45,853 nucleotides of DNA from an uncultured Acidimicrobiales bacterium. GTDB lineage: Bacteria; Actinomycetota; Acidimicrobiia; Acidimicrobiales; UBA10347. The number at the start of each line of letters is the position of its first letter. Positions within the stretch are counted from its first letter, which is position 1. Shown here piece by piece: positions 27,007-35,228 of this stretch. Made by a program: the position numbers and the translations under genes. The notes under the pieces were generated by a model. The model was not told the DNA's origin and did no database searches. It worked only from the letters and a program-made list of their open reading frames with translations. The stretch is taken from positions 1 to 45,853 of the forward strand of contig CALKPY010000005.1 in NCBI GenBank assembly GCA_937991435.1. Direction: 5' to 3'.

Positions 27007-27771
27007 TCAGATCAGCTCGGACGCCGCCGACCCGGCATCGACGAGAAAGTCCCCTGCGGTACACGTTGCACTGTCGTCGCTCAGTAAGAACGCGACCATT
27101 GCGGCGACATCACCGGTCGTAACAGGTCGAGGTTGGCCTCCGTCAGCGAGCAGCGCAGTCGTCTGTGTGTCCACACCCGCTGGAGCTTGCGACGTCGTAA
27201 CGCCCTCGTGCATCAGTCCGGTCGACGGACACACCGTGTTCACACGAATACCCGACGACCCCAACTCGAGAGCCGCCGACCGAGTCAGCCCGCGGAGCCC
27301 CCAATTCGTCGCCGCAAAGACCGCGGCATTGGCAGCCCCTCGAAAGGCTTCGGTCGATGCAATATTCACGATGGAGCCGCCGCCAGAGGCTGCCAGCAGT
27401 GGCGCGAGTGTGCGAATTCCGAGTGCCGGGCCAAGCAGGTTGACGTCGATCATGGAGCGAAGATCTGCCGGGTCCATCGCGTTGAGCGAACCGGTGGTAG
27501 CTGTAGTCGCGTGGTTCACGAGACCATGAATTCCGGTCCGCGTCGTGTCGAGATTGCCAGCAACTGATTGCCAACTTTGCGGGCTGGTCACGTCGAGAAC
27601 ATGGATTGGGACACGAGCGCCGAACACCTCAGCAACCTCGGCGGTGTGAGCCTGCTTCCACACGGTTGCTTGTACGTCGGCGCCTTCGCTGACCAGACGG
27701 GAGACGGTGGCGCGCCCGAGAGCGCTTTCTGCCCCGGTTACAACAACATTGACGCCACGAAGCCGAGCCAT
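27007..27771 (-). CDS. Short-chain dehydrogenase/reductase-like protein lacking catalytic Tyr and Lys
   Basis: A 254-residue Rossmann-fold SDR by length and overall pattern (VVVTGAESALGRA, DVT, MIDVNLLG, IVNIAST, PVTTGDVAAMVAFLLSDD). Ser139 and Asn111 of the active site are kept, but the YxxxK pair reads FAATN: Phe152 for Tyr and Asn156 for Lys. The cofactor loop has Ala17 in place of the second Gly, and NNAG reads NHAT. These are clean codons in an intact frame, so the gene is not decaying by frameshift. Classical SDR oxidoreduction seems unlikely; a binding or regulatory role, or different chemistry, is inferred. It is divergent from padR with 104 bp between. Confidence 0.85.
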   Translation of the reverse strand: MARLRGVNVVVTGAESALGRATVSRLVSEGADVQATVWKQAHTAEVAEVFGARVPIHVLDVTSPQSWQSVAGNLDTTRTGIHGLVNHATTATTGSLNAMDPADLRSMIDVNLLGPALGIRTLAPLLAASGGGSIVNIASTEAFRGAANAAVFAATNWGLRGLTRSAALELGSSGIRVNTVCPSTGLMHEGVTTSQAPAGVDTQTTALLADGGQPRPVTTGDVAAMVAFLLSDDSATCTAGDFLVDAGSAASELI

Positions 27772-27818
27772 GTAACGAGACTATGCGGCTGAAACCACTC
27801 ACTTGCGCGACCCAACGA

Positions 27819-27872
27819 CTAGACGATGACAGAACTAGTTTGCTTTCCTATCTAGCTAGGTTTACGATCTAG
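27819..27872. promoter_or_regulatory. CTAG-rich putative PadR operator/promoter
   Basis: Five CTAG tetranucleotides (27819, 27835, 27852, 27856, 27869) lie within 54 bases directly upstream of padR, including the palindrome AACTAGTT (27833-27840) and the adjoining CTAGCTAG (27852-27859). TACGAT (27863-27868) could be a -10 element. CTAG is normally rare in GC-rich actinobacterial DNA. PadR regulators commonly bind dyads in their own promoter, so an autoregulatory operator is the natural reading. Confidence 0.6.
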
Positions 27873-27875
27873 TAC

Positions 27876-28241
27876 ATGCCGAACGAGCAACCAGCACGAG
27901 TCGCTTTTGATGCCCGCCGAGCCCAATGGCTAAAAGGCGTGCTCGACCTGTGCGTGCTGGGTCTCATCGGCAACGACACCACCTACGGCTATGAGCTGGC
28001 GGCGCGATTTGAACACACCGGGCTCGGAACGATCAAAGGCGGCACGCTCTACCCGCGACTCACAGCGATGGAGAAGGACGGACTACTTGCAGCCGAATGG
28101 CGCCCCGGCGACGGCGGCCCCGGCCGCAAGTACTACCGAGTGTCGGATAAGGGCCGCGCTCTACTCGCCGAAGGATCCATCGAATGGACCACCTTCGCCG
28201 AACGGGTCGGCGAGTTGATTTCTGCGGTACCCACTCACTGA
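27876..28241 (+). CDS. PadR-family transcriptional regulator
   Basis: A 121-residue winged-helix regulator. WLKGVLDLCVLGLIGNDTTYGYELAARF, GTIKGGTLYPRLTAMEKDGLLAAEW and GPGRKYYRVSDKGRALL are the PadR DNA-binding domain in full; a short C-terminal helix follows for dimerisation. It is followed after 33 nt by a HAAS-domain membrane gene, a frequent PadR partner. ATG 27876 lies immediately after the CTAG cluster, giving a short or absent leader. The effector is unknown. Confidence 0.93.
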   Translation: MPNEQPARVAFDARRAQWLKGVLDLCVLGLIGNDTTYGYELAARFEHTGLGTIKGGTLYPRLTAMEKDGLLAAEWRPGDGGPGRKYYRVSDKGRALLAEGSIEWTTFAERVGELISAVPTH

Positions 28242-28274
28242 CCACCAAACTTGACGCAAAGGGAAAAAGCCACA

Positions 28275-28883
28275 ATGCGCAACGATCAATACCTCGGAGA
28301 ACTCGCCGCCGAGCTACGCCTACGCCTTCCAGAAGATGTGTCAGCCGACCTGGTCGGTGAGGTAGCAGCCCATCTCGACGCGTCGCGAGGCGACCCGGTT
28401 GCCGAATTCGGCGAGCCACATCAACTCGCCGCGGAAATGGTCTCTACCTATGGTGGGTCGAACCAACGGATTCTTGTGCAGCTCGGCGTCGGCACCATCT
28501 CAATCTTCTGCCTACTGATCGCCCTGCCGCTGTTAGCGAGTGGAATGCTCGAAGCGAGCGAGATTGGCTTTGCGGCGGCGCAGGCCGTGGTGCTCGGAGC
28601 GATCGTCCAATTCGCCCGCGCCAAAGTGCGAGCGGGGTTCCGAAACGGCAACTCAAAGCCGATTTTGGTGGCCATTGCTGGTTTGGTCGCCGTGGTTGGA
28701 GTGACCGGGCTGATTCTCAGCCGCACTGATTTCGTGCTGGATCCACCAGCCTCAAGACTCATCGGGGTGGGTCTACTCGTCTTGAGTGCAGTGGCTGGGT
28801 GGTTCGTCTACCGACCGCTGCGATTCAACGAGACCACCGGACTCAAGACCAACCTGCTGACGGGCAATGTCAAGCCACGATAG
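28275..28883 (+). CDS. HAAS-domain membrane protein (PadR partner)
   Basis: A 202-residue protein. Residues 1-60 form a HAAS-like helical domain (YLGELAAELRLRLPEDVSADLVGEVAAHL... EFGEPHQLAAEM), followed by four or five transmembrane helices. Such proteins (DUF1700/DUF1129-like) are commonly paired with PadR regulators and are thought to sense membrane state, but the mechanism is unsettled. ATG 28275 is preceded by AAAGGGA about ten bases upstream; the TTG at 28251 is rejected. It is probably co-transcribed with padR. Confidence 0.83.
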   Translation: MRNDQYLGELAAELRLRLPEDVSADLVGEVAAHLDASRGDPVAEFGEPHQLAAEMVSTYGGSNQRILVQLGVGTISIFCLLIALPLLASGMLEASEIGFAAAQAVVLGAIVQFARAKVRAGFRNGNSKPILVAIAGLVAVVGVTGLILSRTDFVLDPPASRLIGVGLLVLSAVAGWFVYRPLRFNETTGLKTNLLTGNVKPR

Positions 28884-28943
28884 GCCCCCGCTCTCGACCC
28901 CGCCGAGTCGCTGACGCCCGACACCAAGAACTAGATTCACCTC

Positions 28944-29930
28944 ATGACTTTTCGCGGCATGCTTCTGACCCAAGACGACGACGGGGTTCACGCCGCGATC
29001 ACCGACCTCACTGAGGATCAGCTTCCCGACCACGATGTGCTCATTAATGTGTCGCACTCGACAGTCAACTACAAAGATGGCATGGCCGTAATGGGTCGGC
29101 CTGGCGTGGTGCGCGGATACCCAATGGTTCCAGGCGTCGACGTGGTGGGGTCCGTCGCCGAGGATGTAGCCGGATTCAGCGCCGGTGATCTAGTCACCGT
29201 CAATGGATTCGACGTCGGCGAGGCTCATTGGGGTGGCTTTGCCGAAAAGGCGCGGATGAAATCCGAGTGGCTAACCCTGCTTCCCACTGGTATCTCGCCG
29301 GCACAAGCGGCCGCGATCGGCACCGCCGGGTACACCGCCATGCTCAGCGTGATCGCTCTCGAGCAGCAGGGAATCACCCCTGACCGTGGCCCAATTGTGG
29401 TGACCGGGGCCGCTGGCGGGGTCGGCAGCGTTGCTATTGCTGTACTTGCCAAGCTCGGCCATCACGTCATTGCCTCGACCGGCCGGGCCGACGCCGAGGG
29501 CGACTACTTGCGTCGACTCGGCGCATCAGAAGTCGTCGATCGGGCTGAGCTCAGCGAGCCAGGCAAACCGTTTGCGAAACCGGTCTACGCCGCAGCCATC
29601 GACCCGGTCGGAAGCTCCACACTCGCCAATGTGCTCGCTCGCATGCAGCCCGACGGCGTAGTCACTGCGTGCGGCCTCGCTCAAGGAAGCGATCTGTCGA
29701 CGACGGTGTTGCCATTCATCTTGCGCGGCGTGCGCCTGATCGGCATCAACTGTGTGCATCGCCCGCAGGCCGATCGTGATGAGGCGTGGGCACGACTCGC
29801 GACCGACCTTGACAGCTCGCTACTCGACCAGATCACCTCAACGGTTGGACTCGCTGGTGTGCCGCAGGTAGCTGCCGACATTCTTGACGGTCAGGTACGC
29901 GGGCGCGTCGTCGTCGATCTGAACCTCTGA
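28944..29930 (+). CDS. acuI: Acrylyl-CoA reductase (AcuI/YhdH) family oxidoreductase
   Basis: A 328-residue NADPH-dependent MDR-family reductase. STVNYKDGMAVMGRPGVVRGYPMVPGVDVVG near residue 40, HWGGFAEKARMKSEWLTLLP, IGTAGYTAML and the cofactor loop VTGAAGGVGSVAIAVLAKLG (about 150-170) are diagnostic for the AcuI/YhdH branch, which lacks zinc ligands. AcuI reduces acryloyl-CoA to propionyl-CoA, detoxifying acrylate, for example from DMSP cleavage. No DMSP lyase lies nearby, so the substrate is inferred. It is 60 nt after the HAAS gene and converges on the PQQ-like lipoprotein gene. Confidence 0.9.
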   Translation: MTFRGMLLTQDDDGVHAAITDLTEDQLPDHDVLINVSHSTVNYKDGMAVMGRPGVVRGYPMVPGVDVVGSVAEDVAGFSAGDLVTVNGFDVGEAHWGGFAEKARMKSEWLTLLPTGISPAQAAAIGTAGYTAMLSVIALEQQGITPDRGPIVVTGAAGGVGSVAIAVLAKLGHHVIASTGRADAEGDYLRRLGASEVVDRAELSEPGKPFAKPVYAAAIDPVGSSTLANVLARMQPDGVVTACGLAQGSDLSTTVLPFILRGVRLIGINCVHRPQADRDEAWARLATDLDSSLLDQITSTVGLAGVPQVAADILDGQVRGRVVVDLNL

Positions 29931-29957
29931 GCCTCTGAACCGCAGCGGATCTCAGGG

Positions 29958-31550
29958 CTACTTCGGGTCACCGATCGACCAAATCTCGCCGCGACGGTGG
30001 CCGACCACTATCTGGCCGTCCCATACCGCGGGGGTTGACTCGATGCACCACGGCAACGTGATCTGCCACATCTTGACCGGGTCGATCGTGGTGTCTGCGA
30101 CATCCCAAGCGTGGATATTGCCAGCGCAATCGGCCTGAATCAGCACATCGTCAACGACCACTGGCGACGACCAAACAGGGCCCTGCAGCTTCGTGCGCCA
30201 CCTGGTGGCGCCGGTCGATCGGTCAATCGCGTGCAGGTACCCCTCATTCGTCGGAACATAGAGCACGTCACGATGAATCGCTGGCGTCGCCCAAATGCCG
30301 TCGGGGACTCTCGTATGTAGATCGCGAGACCACACGACCGGGTCATTAGGGCGACTCGGATCGAGCTTGATCAGCTGGCCGAGTTCCACAGCGCGGGTAA
30401 GCGCCCTTTCGAGTTCCACGCCGACATAGGCGAACCCTTCGTCATCGATAACGATTGAGGCGTCGGTGTCATCGCCGGTCCAGAACCTGAATATTCGTTC
30501 GGGCTCGATCCCGGCTCGCAGGCCACCAATGTCCCAGGCCTGCACCAGCCCGCCACTGTTCGCGAACCAAAGCGAGTTGCCAACAATGGTTATCGCAGTC
30601 TCGATCGACACGTTTTCGTCGGCATCGATGAGAAGCTGATCATCCCATCCCGGAGCATGAAATATGAGCTCAGGAGCCACCTGGACCGCGCCAGATCCGT
30701 CGAAACTGCGATTCAGTTTGACGATATGTAAATTCGAATTCTCACCGCCGACGAACAGGTGATCGTCGATGACGAGAGCCGTGCCGTCCCAGTCATCGTT
30801 CCACCGCGTTTCCGTGACTTCCTGAGCGCTGAGCTGCCACAGCTCGCGAGCGTTGGCGCCATCAAACGCCACAACCCGGAAGAATCCGTCACGAGAACCG
30901 AAATACGCCAACGGAAACCCGTCAGGGTCAATCGTGACCGAACCCTTAATCAGGTCGCCTACGGGAACATCGGCCAACATGCGCTCGCCGGTTGCCGCAT
31001 CGAGAAAATGCAACGCCGGCGCGTACGAGCCGAACACCACCCAACGTCGATCGTCGTAGTCAAACAAGGCCGGTTGGCCTGTCCAACCCGTTCCGCACCA
31101 CTTGGTTTCTTCACCACCTACCGAGCTCCACGAGCAGAGCTCTTCCCCCATGCCGAAACGCCACTGCTCAACAGGGTTCTGCGGCACCGGGCCTTGGCCG
31201 TAGAACGTTCGAGTCGGGTTCCCTCGAAAGGTAAGTAGCCCTTCGATTCCCCCTCTAGTCGGGGTGTTCTGCCCCACGCTTTGAGGATCGACCCACTCAA
31301 TCGGCAACGGCGCCGATGCATCGACGGGTACGGAGTGCTCACCCGCCTGTGATATCTCAGCCGGAAGCACCAGCGGCGCAGTGGTCACGACAGGTGCCGC
31401 AGCGGCATCTCCGTTGTCGAAGCGGTCAGCCGTGGGCGGCGGTTCCGAGGAACAACCGGGCACCGTTGAGAACCAGCACAAACCGATGAGCGAGCACAAA
31501 GCGATACGTCGCAAGACCCGCCAAGGAACTCGTTGCCGCCATGACGACAT
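29958..31550 (-). CDS. Lipoprotein with PQQ-type beta-propeller
   Basis: A 530-residue exported lipoprotein. The signal peptide WRVLRRIALCSLIGLCWFSTVPGC carries a lipobox ending at Cys about residue 33. The rest is a quinoprotein-like propeller: FRGNPTRTFYGQGPVPQ, DVLYVPTNEGYLHAIDRSTGATRW and WDGQIVVGHRRGEIWSIG are blade motifs. No PQQ ligand set is evident, so it is likely structural or ligand-binding rather than a dehydrogenase. ATG 31550 overlaps the stop of the upstream lipoprotein as TGATG, so the two are coupled; this fixes the start over the frame to 31589. It converges with acuI. Confidence 0.87.
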   Translation of the reverse strand: MSSWRQRVPWRVLRRIALCSLIGLCWFSTVPGCSSEPPPTADRFDNGDAAAAPVVTTAPLVLPAEISQAGEHSVPVDASAPLPIEWVDPQSVGQNTPTRGGIEGLLTFRGNPTRTFYGQGPVPQNPVEQWRFGMGEELCSWSSVGGEETKWCGTGWTGQPALFDYDDRRWVVFGSYAPALHFLDAATGERMLADVPVGDLIKGSVTIDPDGFPLAYFGSRDGFFRVVAFDGANARELWQLSAQEVTETRWNDDWDGTALVIDDHLFVGGENSNLHIVKLNRSFDGSGAVQVAPELIFHAPGWDDQLLIDADENVSIETAITIVGNSLWFANSGGLVQAWDIGGLRAGIEPERIFRFWTGDDTDASIVIDDEGFAYVGVELERALTRAVELGQLIKLDPSRPNDPVVWSRDLHTRVPDGIWATPAIHRDVLYVPTNEGYLHAIDRSTGATRWRTKLQGPVWSSPVVVDDVLIQADCAGNIHAWDVADTTIDPVKMWQITLPWCIESTPAVWDGQIVVGHRRGEIWSIGDPK

Positions 31551-32695
31551 CAGCCAGGGGCAGGAAGCGCAGATCCGGCAAAACTCCACGACGCGAATCC
31601 CGACTCAGGGTTCGCCAGATCTGTCATAAACAGGCCTGTTGGTTCTGCCCCAAACGGAACTGGAGCCGCGATCCACCCCGACGTGCATTCGTCGCCCGAA
31701 AGAGTCGCCGCCGGAGCAGTCGAGTTGACCGGAATGGCAACAGTCGGCGCAAGGTTCCACTGTTCGACCTCGAGACCAAACAACGGCCAACCGCTGCGCC
31801 CTGGGCAAGCGTCGATCAACGCACCAACGAGACGTGTACCGGGCCACGGTGATTCCGACTCAATAAACTCGGCCCACCCCAACAACGTTGCCGAAGCACC
31901 TGCCAGCGGCCCTTCAACGAACTGGGCGGTGATTCCGGCCACGTTTTCGGTGATCTCGGGAACGTCGGCTACCGAGTCAAGTTCCCACTGCATCAACTCG
32001 CTGCGACCCGGATCAGCAGCATCGAGTGCCATCTCAACACGTGCGACGGTCGCATTATTCGCTGCATCGGCCAGAGCGATTGGAATCCAGCCTCGGGAAC
32101 AGGCACCTGGTTCGGGAAACACAAATGCTGGCTCCAGCACCGGGTGAGCTCCGTAGAGCCCCGCGCCGAGAGGCGATTCAAGCGGCGCATCAAGCGAACC
32201 GACCACACTGAACTGGCGCGTCGCTCGTTCAGCCTGCGCTATGTCTCCTGGGGCGCACATAGACACATCGACGCCGCCGATGCCACCTGCCCCCTGCCAC
32301 TGTTGTTCGACGCCGGCAGCAAGCTGATAGTCCGCAGAATTGAAGGCGCCAAGTCGGCTCCACACTTCGGGCCACTCGGCGAAGCTATGGACGGTAATAA
32401 GATGTCCAGCTCCGTCTGCAATGGTTTCGCCCGCGCGAGCGGTGGTGACGAGCGAAAAGGCGGACTCATCGAGAGGTTGTGGGGTTGGCGCAACCAACGG
32501 TGCCTGCTCAGACTCGGCCGGGTCTTGAGCGGCGCTAAGAGAACTATCGGGCGTCGGGTCGACAACATCGAATGCGCCCGGTTCGCCAGCCGGCGGCACA
32601 GACTCAGATTGGGAACAGGCGCCGGTAAGCACGACCAAGCACATAGCGAAGACCACGAGACCGCGCAATACGGCGTAACGGGGGACAAAGAGCAC
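31550..32695 (-). CDS. Lipoprotein with internally duplicated Cys/Gly-Trp module
   Basis: A 381-residue lipoprotein of unknown family. The signal peptide RYAVLRGLVVFAMCLVVLTGAC gives a lipobox at about residue 27. The mature part appears to hold two related modules: CAPG...ACSRGWIP...DPGRSELMQW and CPGR...ECTSGWIA...NPESGFASW, each with two cysteines and a GWI motif. GTG 32695 places the signal peptide correctly; a TTG at 32764 would add 23 residues. It is coupled to the PQQ-propeller lipoprotein by a TGATG overlap, suggesting the two act together at the outer face of the membrane. Confidence 0.75.
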   Translation of the reverse strand: MLFVPRYAVLRGLVVFAMCLVVLTGACSQSESVPPAGEPGAFDVVDPTPDSSLSAAQDPAESEQAPLVAPTPQPLDESAFSLVTTARAGETIADGAGHLITVHSFAEWPEVWSRLGAFNSADYQLAAGVEQQWQGAGGIGGVDVSMCAPGDIAQAERATRQFSVVGSLDAPLESPLGAGLYGAHPVLEPAFVFPEPGACSRGWIPIALADAANNATVARVEMALDAADPGRSELMQWELDSVADVPEITENVAGITAQFVEGPLAGASATLLGWAEFIESESPWPGTRLVGALIDACPGRSGWPLFGLEVEQWNLAPTVAIPVNSTAPAATLSGDECTSGWIAAPVPFGAEPTGLFMTDLANPESGFASWSFAGSALPAPG

Positions 32696-32818
32696 GAAAT
32701 TCCAGGTATGCAGAGGCGAACTTGCCGAGAGTACTGCGGTTAGTTCTTCACGCGTGGGTATCAACCATGGGTCATTGTGCCCTTACGCCGATCACACAGG
32801 TTGTCTACAGTCGAACGG

Positions 32819-33655
32819 ATGGGGCACGACTATCGAGAACATCTATCAAATAGTGCCCTCAGACTGCTTGGTCAGGCGACCGGGGTACCTGCGGGGGTCG
32901 ATCCTGCGTTGTTTTTCCAAGAGCGACCGCATGACATCTCCGTCGCTCTCGCCACACCAGGCGCCGAGCACCTGCTCGCTGAGCTACTTCGCGAACCTGC
33001 CGAATCGGCCCAGCCTGCGGTGCTGTCGATCGCGATCGCCGTACATCGCACCGCGCAGGAGATCTGCCAGGCCGGGTGGTCTTTCAACGACACTTCGCCG
33101 GTTGACCTTGCTCTCGTGCGTTTTGCTGGACAATCCGAATGCCAACGGTTCACGGTTGAGCTGCTGCGATCCTTTGTACGACATCAGATCGTTGTCGATA
33201 CTGACGAAGAACCTGCCACACAGCATGGCGTGGCTTCGGTCGAGCGCCTGCATGGCTTGATACATCTCGCGAACGAGGTCGGCGACTTCGAACGCACCGG
33301 AGCACTACGGCTACTCGGCGACGAAGCCTTGTTTGCCGTCAGCATGTGCCCCCGTGCCGCGCTCGATCAACCTGTCGATCCTCATCTCTTGGCTCGACTG
33401 AGAACAGTTCTACCGCGAGCGATGAGTCGTGTGATCGACGAAATGACCCCCAACCTGCGCACCGTGCTCGATTTGTACCTGCACTTCGGGCCCATCTGGT
33501 ACCGCATGAGCGCGACGAGCCTGCTGCACGCTCCCAACCGCGACATGTTGCGAATCGCAGCCGCTGACTTCGCCACCGCCCGACGTTTTGTGGTGCGTGT
33601 GGCTCAGGGTCACCTCGCGCCGTACAACGAGTCGCTCTTCGTCGACATCGCCTGA
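32819..33655 (+). CDS. Hypothetical protein (278 aa)
   Basis: A soluble, helix-rich, His/Arg/Leu-rich protein with no signal peptide, membrane segment or motif I recognise. Segments such as ALRLLGQATGVPAGVDPALFF and SRVIDEMTPNLRTVLDLYLHFGPIWYRM look like packed helices. ATG 32819 is preferred over the in-frame GTG 32777, with AGGTTG 15 bases upstream. It is followed by the APH-like kinase gene after 31 nt and then pyrE, so it may head a three-gene transcript. Confidence 0.75.
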   Translation: MGHDYREHLSNSALRLLGQATGVPAGVDPALFFQERPHDISVALATPGAEHLLAELLREPAESAQPAVLSIAIAVHRTAQEICQAGWSFNDTSPVDLALVRFAGQSECQRFTVELLRSFVRHQIVVDTDEEPATQHGVASVERLHGLIHLANEVGDFERTGALRLLGDEALFAVSMCPRAALDQPVDPHLLARLRTVLPRAMSRVIDEMTPNLRTVLDLYLHFGPIWYRMSATSLLHAPNRDMLRIAAADFATARRFVVRVAQGHLAPYNESLFVDIA

Positions 33656-33686
33656 TCTAGCGGGCTTTGCACGCGACACTTGTGGC

Positions 33687-34508
33687 GTGAGCCCACCCGA
33701 GTCTGATCCACCGGAGATCCCACTCTCAGGAGGAACAGCGAACAGCGGTCGCGTCGTACGCATCGGGGACCAGGTCGCCCGGCCCGCTCATCCACAGTCC
33801 CGCACCGTTGCCAGCTTCCTGCAACACCTTCAGTCGGCACTGGGCAACTCAGTGCCCGCCGCTCTCGGATATGACGATCTCGGCCGCCAGCGACTTCGCT
33901 ATGTACCTGGACAAGCGGTTATGGCTCCACACTCGTCGTGGGCCTTTTCCGATGCGCTTCTCGTACAGGTCGCCGATCTGCAATGTCGCCTACACGCCGC
34001 AGCGGAGTCGTTTGTTGTTCCCGACGACCCTGTGTGGGCTGTCACGGCCGGCGATTACTTTCCCCACGAAGCGACCGGCGACCTCGTGTGTCACAACGAC
34101 CTGTGTATGTCCAATGTGATTGTTGACGAGAGCGATACGACAGCGGTCGTTGGCGTTATCGACTTTGACTACTGCCGGCCTGTTGATCGGCGATTCGACA
34201 TCGCCGTCGCCGCTCGACATTGGGTTCCGTTCGGCATGGTCCACGGCGATGCTCTACCTGATGGTCTCGATCGGGTGGCGCGATTCGCCCTGTTCTGCAA
34301 CCGTCACGGGCTCAGCGAAGACGACCGGTCAGTCGTTATCGGGCTCGCCATCTCGTTTCTCGACAAGGCGCTTGTCAATGTGCGCTCGTTGGCAGACAAT
34401 GGCGGAGTTGGCTTCCAACAATTGCTCGCTGGCGGGTACGAAGCAACCAATCGAGCAACGACTGAGTGGCTGAACACCCACCGTTCCCAGCTCTCGCTCG
34501 CGACCTGA
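33687..34508 (+). CDS. APH/choline-kinase-fold phosphotransferase
   Basis: A 273-residue protein of the aminoglycoside phosphotransferase/kinase fold. The catalytic loop CHNDLCMSNVIVD (His-x-Asp-x4-Asn) and the metal motif VIDFDYCRPVDRRFDIA are intact, so phosphotransfer is likely. The N-terminal lobe is short and poorly conserved. Homologues phosphorylate small alcohols, sugars or antibiotics; nothing indicates a resistance gene. GTG 33687 is used because the frame open to 33588 overlaps the previous gene. It ends nine bases before pyrE. Confidence 0.8.
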   Translation: MSPPESDPPEIPLSGGTANSGRVVRIGDQVARPAHPQSRTVASFLQHLQSALGNSVPAALGYDDLGRQRLRYVPGQAVMAPHSSWAFSDALLVQVADLQCRLHAAAESFVVPDDPVWAVTAGDYFPHEATGDLVCHNDLCMSNVIVDESDTTAVVGVIDFDYCRPVDRRFDIAVAARHWVPFGMVHGDALPDGLDRVARFALFCNRHGLSEDDRSVVIGLAISFLDKALVNVRSLADNGGVGFQQLLAGGYEATNRATTEWLNTHRSQLSLAT

Positions 34509-34517
34509 AAGGCCAAC

Positions 34518-35201
34518 ATGACCATCGCGGAGTACAAGCAACAGTTCATTGAGTTCATGGTCGCCTGCGATGTACTGACCTTTGGCGATTTCGTTACCAA
34601 GAGCGGCCGGTCAACCCCGTACTTTGTCAACACTGGCAGATATCGCACAGGTGCACAAATGCAGCGCCTCGGCGGTTTCTATGCCGACGCGATCGGCGAT
34701 CGCCTGCGCTCTCACAACCTCGAGATCGACGTGCTCTTTGGGCCCGCATATAAGGGCATTCCTCTCGTGGTCGCCACGGCCACCGCTCTGGCAGACCGCG
34801 GAACCGACCTCGCCTACTCGTTCAATCGCAAGGAAGCCAAGGACCACGGCGAGGGCGGAACCTTGGTCGGCCACACGCCGGCTGACGGTGACCGCATTCT
34901 CTTTGTCGAAGACGTCACCACCGCTGGTACGTCGATTCGCGAAACCGCTCCCCTGCTTCGTGACGCTGCCAACGTTCATCTCGCCGGGCTCGTCGTCTCA
35001 GTCGACCGATGCGAACGCGGTACCGGCAGCCTGGCTGCGCTTGACCAGGTTGCTGCCGACTTCGACATGGACACCTTCGCCATCGTCACGGCGCGCGACA
35101 TCATTGAGCACCTGCATGGGCGACTTATCGACGGCAGATTGATACTCGACGATCAGGGCCGCGACGCGATGGAGGCCTATTTGTCTGAATGGGGCCCCTA
35201 A
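34518..35201 (+). CDS. pyrE: Orotate phosphoribosyltransferase
   Basis: A 227-residue enzyme converting orotate and PRPP to orotidine-5'-phosphate, step five of UMP synthesis. The PRPP loop ILFVEDVTTAGTSIRE, the flexible-loop segment SFNRKEAKDHGEGG and the N-terminal LTFGDFVTKSGRSTPYFVNTG are diagnostic. It is nine nt downstream of the kinase gene and converges on pyrC with 27 nt between stops, so two pyrimidine genes meet tail to tail without sharing an operon. Confidence 0.96.
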   Translation: MTIAEYKQQFIEFMVACDVLTFGDFVTKSGRSTPYFVNTGRYRTGAQMQRLGGFYADAIGDRLRSHNLEIDVLFGPAYKGIPLVVATATALADRGTDLAYSFNRKEAKDHGEGGTLVGHTPADGDRILFVEDVTTAGTSIRETAPLLRDAANVHLAGLVVSVDRCERGTGSLAALDQVAADFDMDTFAIVTARDIIEHLHGRLIDGRLILDDQGRDAMEAYLSEWGP

Positions 35202-35228
35202 GTCGGTGACCCGACGGCAAGCGCTGGC

